Below, in pieces: positions 1-5,274 of a stretch of 5,274 bases of DNA. The DNA lies in the NCBI GenBank assembly GCA_031255115.1, contig JAIRTD010000069.1:1-5274 (forward strand). The letters run 5' to 3'. Origin of the DNA: Spirochaetaceae bacterium. GTDB taxonomy: Bacteria > Spirochaetota > Spirochaetia > Treponematales > Breznakiellaceae. A program made the position numbers and the translations under genes. Below the pieces are notes generated by a model. It was not told the DNA's origin. It worked only from the letters and a program-made list of their open reading frames with translations, and searched no databases. Every line of letters starts with the position of its first letter. Position 1 is the first letter of the stretch.

Positions 1-130
1 TCACACAAGCGGAATTTTCTGGCATTCTCAAAATTTCAGAAAATCAACAAGCTCGCCCTAAAGTTCTCCCACGATCGGGTTCTTGGATAGGTACCCTTCA
101 TTACAAATCAACAAATCTAATTTTAAATTG
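1..130. other. AT-rich non-coding stretch downstream of the CHASE2 gene
   Basis: No convincing gene lies here. The stretch is visibly richer in A+T than the coding sequence beside it. It holds a 10-bp direct repeat, AAATCAACAA, at 41-50 and 105-114, and an 8-bp inverted repeat, ATTTTCTG at 14-21 against CAGAAAAT at 37-44, with a 15-nt loop. Neither looks like a strong intrinsic terminator for the minus-strand gene ending at 131, because there is no GC-rich stem followed by a T tract on that strand. A 21-codon minus-strand frame (101 down to 36) lacks a ribosome binding site. The stretch may be part of a dispersed intergenic repeat, but that cannot be judged from one copy. Confidence 0.5.
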
Positions 131-2479
131 CTAGGGCGCAAGCGTTATGTTAAGGGCAAAGAATTCTTCTTCTTTGCCCGATTCCCGTTCTACCATGACA
201 TCCAGTTTTTTGAATTCCGGCGGAGGACCGGGCATAAAGGCCATGTTTTCCAGGCGGGACTTGACGCGGCAGCTTACCAGAAAGCGCGCATTGTAGCGCC
301 GGGTCAGGGATGAAAGGAGCCGGGCGCTTACTACAGGAGGGCCGAGAACCGAATAACCGGCTATTTCCGCATAACCAAAAGCGCATTCGCCTGTATCGAG
401 GCCAAAGCGCCATGCCCTGTTTATGCCGGGGCCCCGCAAAAAATCAAGCGCCAAAAGCAGGGCCCGGTCAAGCGGATCGGCGGGGCCCTTTTTCCGCCTG
501 CCCTTCTCCTTGCCCAAACTCAAAGGCGAGGCAAAGACGGCAAGCACGAGGTCTCCGTCGCAGCCGGAGAGTACCGCCCCGGCTTTTTTTAGCAGCGCCC
601 CCGCTTCTTCGCGGTAGACCCTGAGGCTTTCCGCCGCCGCCGCGGGCGAGGCTTCGGGAACCCCGGCATAGCGGACAGCCATGACCAGGGCCCTTGCGCT
701 CTGGACTTCTTCCGGGCGGGGGCGGCCGGTTTTTAGCACCTGACGCAGCGCGGGTTTTGAAGCATAGGGCGCGTAGGCCCTGCGTATAACGCGACGTTTG
801 TGGTTTTGTATAACGAGGGCCGTAAGGGCCGAAAAGAGGGAGGCCGAAAAGACCGCGGCGCAGGGGACAAGGGGATCTATCCAGCGGGCTCCGAAAATAA
901 GCGCCGAGGAAAAGGCCGAAAAGGCAAGGACGGCAAGAAAGATTCCCGGAACCAGGGCCCGTACTATGCCTCCCTTCCGCACGAAGAAGGCGGCAATTAA
1001 CGCCGAAGAGAGGGCCCAGAAAAAAAGCTCTATGTCCTCAGCCGGGCTCACGAGGGCGCCTGAAAGTATGCTGTTTGCAAGCAGCAGCGCGGCTTCGCTG
1101 TCTGTAGGATTTGCCCCGGGCCCGCCCGAAGAAAAAGGACCGGCCGGGCCAAGTACACAGAATGAATCAAAAAGGCGGTCCAGAAGCGTCTCTCTCAGCG
1201 CCGACAGCCTTTCATATACCAAACGGGTTTCGGCAAAGGAGGCGATGAGCTGGTCTCTGAGGGCCCGGAGGCTCTCCCGCCCCTGTTCAGCAATTTCTTT
1301 TTGGCCGATGAGTTCTTCATACCCTGATACCAGGGAACTTTCCACAGGGCCGGAAAAAAGTTCGGCAAGGCTTTCCAGATATTTTGTTCTCAGGCCGAGC
1401 CAGGCTTCCTCCCTGTCGGCGCCGCCCTGGGCAAAAAATTCTTCCCTGGCGGCCTGGGCGAATTCATACAGAAAAACCGGATAGGTTTCGGGTTCGAGGC
1501 TGTCAAAATAACCGGCCTTCAGCATTTCCTGGAGGCGGCGGTAGAGTTCCCTGTCCAGTTCGACGTATTCGAGCAGCGCTGCCAGTTCAAGAACAACAAA
1601 GCCGTTTCCCGGCGCTTCAAAAATCAGGGCGCCCTGCGAATCAAGGGGAACAAAAATATCCCCGGCGCTTTCGGCGCTCTGTAAAACAAGACCCAGTTCG
1701 TTACGCCATGCCGTATGGACCTTGAGCAGTTTTTTAAGCGCCGCATAGGCGATATGTTCCCGCTCCTCCCCGCCGCTGTACAGCACCGGAGCGACGCGCC
1801 TTAGCCTGCCGTCCCTGTCGGGCTGTGTCCTGGAGTACCAGCCTGAATCCTGGCGTTGTTCGGCCTGGCGCTGGTATACGGCTCCGGCCAGCCATACCCG
1901 GTCAAAAACCCTGACCGCCTGGCCGGCGATTTCCAGGCCAAGCCTGTCCTTTCTGTTTATGTCCGAAACAAGCCTTTCCTTGCCCCGGTCTATGAGCCCA
2001 AGGAGTTCCCCGACATAGCGTTCGGTATCGCCCGGCCGCACCGACCCGGTCCGTATGGCATGGAAAAGGGTACGCACATTTTCGTCGATGAGGCTGAATT
2101 CTTCTTCAAAACGCCTGAGCGTTTCTTCAGCGTCTTCGGGGCTTCCCGGCGACATACCCAGCACAGGCGCCTGGACAATAAGGGAAGCGGCCTTCATTTC
2201 CATAAGTACATGGAGGGCCGACGCGAGTTCCTGGGGATCAAGCGGCAAAAGTTCCCCGTTTTGATAGGACTTTTCGCCGGAACTGTCGCCGGTATTGATG
2301 AGTACCAGGGAAGGAACAGCGTCAGGCGGGCTTCGGCGTTCCATGAGCCGGTCGTACAGGACGCCCAGGCGGGGGCCCCGGCAGAGGAGGACGCCCAAAA
2401 TCGCCGCCGCGCCGCCTCCAAAAAGGGCCGCGGCAATCCTTATAATGGTAAATTTTCGTGTCATTGTTGTGTCTTTCAT
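131..2479 (-). CDS. CHASE2-type sensor membrane protein with degenerate class III cyclase domain
   Basis: This 782-residue protein looks like a signal-transduction receptor. An N-terminal membrane helix (about 12-33) leads to a long periplasmic region (about 36-475) with CHASE2 signatures: the VLIN-TGD stretch near 58-65, the DRDGRLRRVAPVL segment at 221-233, and the FVPLDSQGALIFEAPG segment at 276-291. Three membrane helices follow (about 483-500, 503-528, 533-557), the usual CHASE2 arrangement. A basic linker (about 558-590) then leads to a cytoplasmic class III adenylate/guanylate cyclase-like domain (about 593-755). In that domain GDLVLAVF (642-649) and GLDTGE (693-698) are recognisable. 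The first metal aspartate is V602, the base-contacting lysine is G639, the second base-contacting residue is P714 and the transition-state asparagine is V717; only metal residue D643 is kept. Catalysis is therefore doubtful. The ATG at 2479 is the longest start, but the nearest Shine-Dalgarno-like AAAGAGG (2496-2502) is 16 nt away. An in-frame ATG at residue 6 is possible. The gene diverges from the lipoprotein operon. Confidence 0.88.
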   Translation of the reverse strand: MKDTTMTRKFTIIRIAAALFGGGAAAILGVLLCRGPRLGVLYDRLMERRSPPDAVPSLVLINTGDSSGEKSYQNGELLPLDPQELASALHVLMEMKAASLIVQAPVLGMSPGSPEDAEETLRRFEEEFSLIDENVRTLFHAIRTGSVRPGDTERYVGELLGLIDRGKERLVSDINRKDRLGLEIAGQAVRVFDRVWLAGAVYQRQAEQRQDSGWYSRTQPDRDGRLRRVAPVLYSGGEEREHIAYAALKKLLKVHTAWRNELGLVLQSAESAGDIFVPLDSQGALIFEAPGNGFVVLELAALLEYVELDRELYRRLQEMLKAGYFDSLEPETYPVFLYEFAQAAREEFFAQGGADREEAWLGLRTKYLESLAELFSGPVESSLVSGYEELIGQKEIAEQGRESLRALRDQLIASFAETRLVYERLSALRETLLDRLFDSFCVLGPAGPFSSGGPGANPTDSEAALLLANSILSGALVSPAEDIELFFWALSSALIAAFFVRKGGIVRALVPGIFLAVLAFSAFSSALIFGARWIDPLVPCAAVFSASLFSALTALVIQNHKRRVIRRAYAPYASKPALRQVLKTGRPRPEEVQSARALVMAVRYAGVPEASPAAAAESLRVYREEAGALLKKAGAVLSGCDGDLVLAVFASPLSLGKEKGRRKKGPADPLDRALLLALDFLRGPGINRAWRFGLDTGECAFGYAEIAGYSVLGPPVVSARLLSSLTRRYNARFLVSCRVKSRLENMAFMPGPPPEFKKLDVMVERESGKEEEFFALNITLAP

Positions 2480-2539
2480 AGAACCACGCCGCTTACCTCT
2501 TTATCTCAAGACGATTTCAGGATATATTCTTTATAGACA

Positions 2540-2560
2540 GCAAAATGCGGAACATTTTGC
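2540..2560. repeat. Perfect inverted repeat, candidate operator
   Basis: The arms GCAAAATG (2540-2547) and CATTTTGC (2553-2560) are exact reverse complements around a 5-nt centre, CGGAA. The 21-bp dyad sits roughly midway in the divergent region, 60 bp from the sensor start and about 85 bp from the lipoprotein start. That position and size fit a dimeric regulator binding site. It is unlikely to be a terminator, because no coding sequence ends here and no T tract follows on either strand. The symmetry is seen directly; the operator role is inferred. Confidence 0.5.
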
Positions 2561-2563
2561 GGG

Positions 2564-2585
2564 ACTGGTACCCAACAGGGCCAGT
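2564..2585 (+). repeat. Bulged GC-rich stem-loop upstream of the lipoprotein gene
   Basis: ACTGG (2564-2568) pairs with CCAGT (2581-2585) and CCC (2571-2573) pairs with GGG (2578-2580), leaving a 2-nt bulge (TA) and an AACA loop. It begins only 3 bp after the perfect dyad at 2540-2560. It overlaps the possible -10 box TATACA (2585-2590), so it could be operator DNA, or leader RNA structure if transcription starts further upstream. Function unknown. Confidence 0.3.
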
Positions 2586-2633
2586 ATACAAAAAATAAGG
2601 ACTTAGGGAAAGCTAAGGACTTTCAAGTTTTGT

Positions 2634-2640
2634 GGAGGAG
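2634..2640 (+). promoter_or_regulatory. Ribosome binding site of the lipoprotein gene
   Basis: GGAGGAG is a strong Shine-Dalgarno match 5 nt before the ATG at 2646. It fixes the lipoprotein start and contrasts with the weak or badly spaced sites of the two genes on either side of it. Confidence 0.85.
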
Positions 2641-2645
2641 CTTGT

Positions 2646-3233
2646 ATGCGGTTTCCAAAATTTTCACTTTATGCGATCTGCGCCGTGCTGTTTCTTGCCC
2701 TTGCTTCAGGCTGCGCCAAGCCGCCGGCGGAAGAAATGGAAGCGGCCAGGGACGCGGTTACCCGGGCGGAGAACAACGCCAACGCCGTTACCTATGCCGA
2801 GGCCGGTGTCAGAAGGGCGAGAAGCGCCCTTGAGCGCATGTACGAAGAGGCAAACGCCAAGCGTTACGACGCGGCCAAAAGCGCAGCCGCCGAGGCCGTT
2901 GCGGCAGCGGAAAAGGCCATTATCGACGGTCAGGCAGCTTCGGCAAAGGCCGCCGACGATGCGTCGGGCCTGATTGTCAGCGCCAAGTCCGAAATACAGG
3001 CTGCCGAACATGCCCTGGACGCGGCCTGGAAAGGCGGGGTCAGGAACGTCAATTTTGGCGCCCTTAACGAAGAGGCGGAAAAAGCCTGGCATTCAGTGGA
3101 ACAGGCCGAAATGAGCCTTGCCCAGGGCAGGGCCCGGGACGCGCTGAATGAGGCGGAAACAGCCCGGCGAAGCGCCGCCCAAATAAGCCTTGCCCTTTCG
3201 GAAGGCGTCCGCGCCGGAACCCGGAAACAATAA
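2646..3233 (+). CDS. Alanine-rich helical lipoprotein, DUF4398-like
   Basis: This 195-residue protein starts with a signal peptide: a short basic N-terminus (R2, K5), a hydrophobic core at about 7-20, and the lipobox LASGC ending at C23. C23 is the predicted lipidation site, so the mature protein should be anchored to a membrane by its N-terminus. The rest is almost entirely alanine- and charge-rich helix (about 28-185), with no cysteine after C23. The pattern of regularly spaced alanines with AVTYAEAGVRRARSALERM near 47-65 resembles the DUF4398 family of envelope lipoproteins. A second segment looks like a diverged copy about 90 residues later (RYDAAKSA at 73-80 against ARDALNEA at 163-170), which suggests two antiparallel helical hairpins. 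The start is set by a strong GGAGGAG. It is the first gene of a probable two-gene operon, with its stop only 3 bp from the next start. No enzymatic motif is seen; a structural or scaffolding envelope role is inferred. Confidence 0.9.
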   Translation: MRFPKFSLYAICAVLFLALASGCAKPPAEEMEAARDAVTRAENNANAVTYAEAGVRRARSALERMYEEANAKRYDAAKSAAAEAVAAAEKAIIDGQAASAKAADDASGLIVSAKSEIQAAEHALDAAWKGGVRNVNFGALNEEAEKAWHSVEQAEMSLAQGRARDALNEAETARRSAAQISLALSEGVRAGTRKQ

Positions 3234-3236
3234 ATT

Positions 3237-4769
3237 ATGGCGGGTTTTCTAGACAAAATTTTTTCTCTTTTTGGTTCGGACGATACTGAATCAAGCAAAA
3301 AAAAATTGATCAAACAACTCGCCAAGGACCTTTCAAAAAACAAATACGGACGGTTCTACAGGGTCAAAGGCGAAGAGATTACGCCGGCCTTTGCAAAGTT
3401 TTTTTACGATGTGTATAAAATCGTCTCTCCCGCCCAGGTTTTTCTTCAGAACGCCGAAAAATCAGATCAGCTCAAACAGTTGACCGTTGAATTTTTTATG
3501 GACAAAAAAATCCTCGCCCTCCAGTCCAGGATAAGCAAGGAGTCCATAGAAGAACGAAGCAAGGGCGCCCAGACCGCCAGCCTGGCAAAGCAGGTCCGTG
3601 AAGAACTCAACCAGTTTATCACCGGGTTTGACAGCCAGCGCTTTAAGGCCATTGACGAGTGTTACAGACTCATCATGGCCTTTGTCAAATTTACCGGGTT
3701 TGATTTTTTCTTTCTTCTTAAAAAATTCGACGCCAATATATCGGAACGGAATTTTAGTTATCAGCCTCGTTTTGACGCGATCAGGGCCGAATATGTAAGC
3801 GACGACATCAAGGATTTTCTTGAAGTCGCCGCCGCGGTAGACCCCGACCAGGACTGGAAAACCGCCCTTGAGGTACTCAAAAAGTACAAGAACGGCATGG
3901 ACGTGGTCAATCAGGCCCATTGGATCAAACTCCTTGCGTTTTTAAAGGAGATACGGCGTTCCAAAATTTTTGAACTCCTGGTCCGGCATATAGACAAGGA
4001 CCCCCTCTGGCAGTCCGTGCCGCGTATACCCGACGACAATATTGTTGACCCCTATATTCAAAAAAAGAAAAACGAGACCGAAGCGGCGCTCAACAGCATA
4101 CAGAACAGCAGGCGCAACGCCCAGATAACCCAGCTTGCCCAGACGGTTTTCGGTTCGGCCGACGTGCAGCGGATGAAGAACTACACCGACAAGCAGAACG
4201 AAATCTACCTCAAAAAAGATCTGGAGGGCTTTACCTATGTCCAGGGAATGAATTACCTCAAGGCCTTTTTGCTTGACTACTTTAAGAAGGACATACGGGA
4301 ACTCTGCGACCTCTTTTTGATACGGGGCCAGTGGGTCTCCCAGGTGCTTTCCCAGCAGATGTCCGAAGGCTTCCATGTCCTTATGAACATCTCGGAAAAA
4401 ATCCTCGTCTTTGACGACAAGCTCGGCGAAAACGGCGAAAACGGCTCGCGTCTCAAGGCGGCGCTGGTAAAGGTTGACCGGGACAAGGGCCAGGCAAAGT
4501 ATGTGCGGATCATCCTCCAGGCGGCAAACGAAGAAGCGCTGCAGATGATAACCAAATCGGCCCAGGCCCTCATCGTGATAGGCAAGCACCTTAAAAGCAT
4601 CCTGGAAGACTTCCAGAAAAGCCCCCATGAACTCATTATTAACTGGAAGGAGCTTGAATCAAGCTCAGAAACGCCTTTGGCCGGAAGGATAGCGGGAATT
4701 TACAAAAAAATTTACTGTTTTGTGCAGATGATGCAGTTCTTTGCCCAGGAAGGCGGAAACGAAGCCTAG
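3237..4769 (+). CDS. Spirochaete-type helical cytosolic protein of unknown function, probably DUF5312
   Basis: This 510-residue protein has no signal peptide and no membrane helix, so it is most likely cytoplasmic. It appears all-helical and rich in Lys, Phe, Asp and Gln. From memory it resembles a family of unknown function largely confined to spirochaetes (DUF5312); I could not check this. The first 12 residues (GFLDKIFSLF at 3-12) form a clear amphipathic pattern, with F4, L5, I8, F9 and F12 on one face, and could bind a membrane. A lysine run at 21-23 is encoded by nine consecutive A bases. A Gly-Glu-Asn pair at 397-402 comes from a 9-bp tandem repeat and probably lies in a loop. No nucleotide-binding or catalytic motif is recognised. 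The ATG follows the lipoprotein stop by 3 bp with no strong Shine-Dalgarno (only GGAA at 3223-3226), which suggests translational coupling. The reading frame is intact throughout. Confidence 0.9.
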   Translation: MAGFLDKIFSLFGSDDTESSKKKLIKQLAKDLSKNKYGRFYRVKGEEITPAFAKFFYDVYKIVSPAQVFLQNAEKSDQLKQLTVEFFMDKKILALQSRISKESIEERSKGAQTASLAKQVREELNQFITGFDSQRFKAIDECYRLIMAFVKFTGFDFFFLLKKFDANISERNFSYQPRFDAIRAEYVSDDIKDFLEVAAAVDPDQDWKTALEVLKKYKNGMDVVNQAHWIKLLAFLKEIRRSKIFELLVRHIDKDPLWQSVPRIPDDNIVDPYIQKKKNETEAALNSIQNSRRNAQITQLAQTVFGSADVQRMKNYTDKQNEIYLKKDLEGFTYVQGMNYLKAFLLDYFKKDIRELCDLFLIRGQWVSQVLSQQMSEGFHVLMNISEKILVFDDKLGENGENGSRLKAALVKVDRDKGQAKYVRIILQAANEEALQMITKSAQALIVIGKHLKSILEDFQKSPHELIINWKELESSSETPLAGRIAGIYKKIYCFVQMMQFFAQEGGNEA

Positions 4770-4787
4770 GGCATTAGGCCCCTTGTC

Positions 4788-4816
4788 TTGACTCCCCTTT
4801 CCCCGCATGGTATCGT
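4788..4816 (+). promoter_or_regulatory. Sigma-70-like promoter for the chaperone gene
   Basis: TTGACT (4788-4793) matches the -35 consensus at five of six bases. TATCGT (4811-4816), after an ideal 17-bp spacer, matches the -10 consensus at four of six. Transcription would start near 4823, leaving a leader of about 65 nt before the ATG at 4889. This suggests the chaperone gene can be expressed independently of the lipoprotein operon. The leader contains a short hairpin at 4853-4865. Confidence 0.55.
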
Positions 4817-4852
4817 ATAGGGTATCCCTGTTTTCATATCGGGTAAGAGAAG

Positions 4853-4865
4853 CGCCGTTTCGGCG
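4853..4865 (+). repeat. Short GC-rich hairpin in the chaperone leader
   Basis: CGCCG (4853-4857) and CGGCG (4861-4865) form a 5-bp GC stem closed by TTT. It ends 7 nt before the AGAGAGG ribosome binding site. No T tract follows, so it is not an intrinsic terminator. It might stabilise the leader or affect ribosome access, but a stem this short can occur by chance in this GC-rich sequence. Confidence 0.25.
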
Positions 4866-4872
4866 ACAACAC

Positions 4873-4879
4873 AGAGAGG
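4873..4879 (+). promoter_or_regulatory. Ribosome binding site of the chaperone gene
   Basis: AGAGAGG lies 9 nt before the ATG at 4889 and supports that codon as the start of the truncated last gene. Confidence 0.65.
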
Positions 4880-4888
4880 CAGTGTACT

Positions 4889-5274
4889 ATGGCTGTTAAG
4901 GGTAAGAAAACGCATATTCAGGAAGATCAATCAACATTCGGGGAATTTAAGCGCCGCTTTAAGGACAGGCCGTTTATTTTTATCGGAACCATAGCCGTTC
5001 TGGTCCTTGTTATCGTGGCTTTTGTCTTTCTTCCCGCCGTTGTTCCCGGACAGGGCGGTCCTTCCGAACTGGTTTTTGGTTTGTATGACGGCATACCGAT
5101 AAAGTATGTCCCGAATAATTACTTTTTCCGGCAAATTCAATCCCGTATGGAGTATGCCCAGGAAATGGGCTTCGGAGTGAACAACCGCGACGACGTATTC
5201 AGCGTATGGCGCGGCGCTTTTGAGGATACGGTTATACATACCGCCATGCTCAAAGAAGCGGAAGATGCGGGCTA
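4889..5274 (+). CDS. Membrane-anchored SurA/PpiD-type periplasmic chaperone (3' end outside window)
   Basis: The frame is open from the ATG at 4889 to the window edge, giving 128 complete codons of a longer gene. The first 27 residues are charged and basic (KGKK at 4-7, KRRFKDR at 21-27). A single membrane helix spans about 28-51, with no cleavage site or lipobox, so the protein should be anchored with its C-terminal part in the periplasm. After a GQGG linker, LVFGLYDGIPIKYVPNNYFF (61-80) matches the opening pattern of SurA N-terminal chaperone domains (strand, 'G-x-P-I', then helix). AFEDTVIHTAMLKEAEDAG (110-128) matches the helix that usually ends 'LL..EA...G'. In PpiD and SurA relatives a parvulin peptidyl-prolyl isomerase domain often follows; here it would lie beyond the window, so isomerase activity cannot be judged. 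The likely role is folding of exported or outer-membrane proteins. The gene has its own promoter candidate at 4788-4816. Confidence 0.85.
   Translation, partial: MAVKGKKTHIQEDQSTFGEFKRRFKDRPFIFIGTIAVLVLVIVAFVFLPAVVPGQGGPSELVFGLYDGIPIKYVPNNYFFRQIQSRMEYAQEMGFGVNNRDDVFSVWRGAFEDTVIHTAMLKEAEDAG

Larger units (their letters stand above)
2480..2645. promoter_or_regulatory. Divergent intergenic control region between the sensor gene and the lipoprotein operon
   Basis: This 166-bp gap separates two divergently oriented genes, so it should carry promoters for both. The centre is AT-rich, around GATATATTCTTTATAG at 2521-2536. That stretch could supply -10-like boxes for either strand: TATATT at 2523-2528 on plus, or TATAAA on minus. 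TATACA at 2585-2590 is another plus-strand -10 candidate. No -35 box at a good distance is convincing for any of these, so I do not assign exact promoters. Two stem-loop or dyad elements in the middle (2540-2560 and 2564-2585) are listed separately and could be operators. Confidence 0.5.

Noticed and set aside
36..101. 21-codon minus-strand open frame downstream of the CHASE2 gene
   Set aside because: No ribosome binding site, very short, and overlapping the direct repeats; not enough to call a gene.
798..1484. Plus-strand 228-codon open frame opposite the CHASE2 gene
   Set aside because: It is antisense to a well-supported coding region, has low-complexity Ser/Arg/Ala-rich composition typical of a shadow frame in GC-rich DNA, and no recognisable domain.
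1856..2536. Plus-strand 226-codon open frame opposite the CHASE2 N-terminal half
   Set aside because: Antisense shadow: no family resemblance, and it would run through the sensor start and into the divergent control region.
3942..4628. Minus-strand 228-codon open frame inside the cytosolic protein gene
   Set aside because: Shadow of the strongly supported plus-strand frame, with no ribosome binding site or recognisable domain.
4764..4779. Possible terminator after the cytosolic protein gene (GCCTA paired with TAGGC)
   Set aside because: The stem is only 5 bp, overlaps the stop codon, and is followed by CCCTTGTCTTG, not a T tract; the competing GGGC/GCCC pairing is only 4 bp.
4809..4826. Direct repeat GGTATC at 4809-4814 and 4821-4826
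   Set aside because: Two six-base copies 12 bp apart overlapping the promoter -10 region could be a regulator site, but they are short enough to occur by chance.
4931..5239. Minus-strand 102-codon open frame at the right edge
   Set aside because: It lies opposite the chaperone gene, whose membrane helix and SurA-like motifs are clear.

Overview
The window most likely comes from a spirochaete of the Treponema lineage with a moderately high G+C content, for example the termite-gut treponemes. This rests on remembered family resemblance, not a search. The signs are a long all-helical cytosolic protein resembling a spirochaete-restricted family of unknown function, a lipoprotein with a short spirochaete-style lipobox (LASGC), and a CHASE2/cyclase-like membrane protein. 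No rRNA, tRNA, CRISPR array, transposase or integrase is visible.

Layout: positions 1-130 are an AT-rich non-coding stretch with a 10-bp direct repeat and a small dyad. The minus strand from 2479 to 131 encodes one 782-residue membrane protein. It has one N-terminal membrane segment, a long periplasmic CHASE2-type sensor, three membrane helices and a C-terminal class III cyclase-like domain. That last domain has lost most recognisable catalytic and base-recognition residues, so it is probably a pseudo-cyclase. A divergent 166-bp intergenic region (2480-2645) follows, with a perfect 8+8 bp dyad (2540-2560) and a second stem-loop (2564-2585). The plus strand then carries a two-gene unit: an alanine-rich helical lipoprotein resembling DUF4398 (2646-3233) and, 3 bp later, a 510-residue cytosolic helical protein probably of the DUF5312 type (3237-4769). 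After a 119-bp gap with a good sigma-70-like promoter comes a membrane-anchored SurA/PpiD-type periplasmic chaperone (4889 onward), cut off by the window end.

Taken together, three of the four genes act at or beyond the cytoplasmic membrane: a periplasmic sensor, an envelope lipoprotein and a periplasmic folding factor. The fourth, uncharacterised protein is tightly coupled to the lipoprotein and starts with a possible membrane-binding amphipathic helix. An envelope-associated function for the neighbourhood is a reasonable inference but is not shown by the sequence. The most unusual items are the degenerate cyclase domain on an enlarged CHASE2 sensor, and the lipoprotein/cytosolic-protein pair that shares its divergent upstream region with that sensor.
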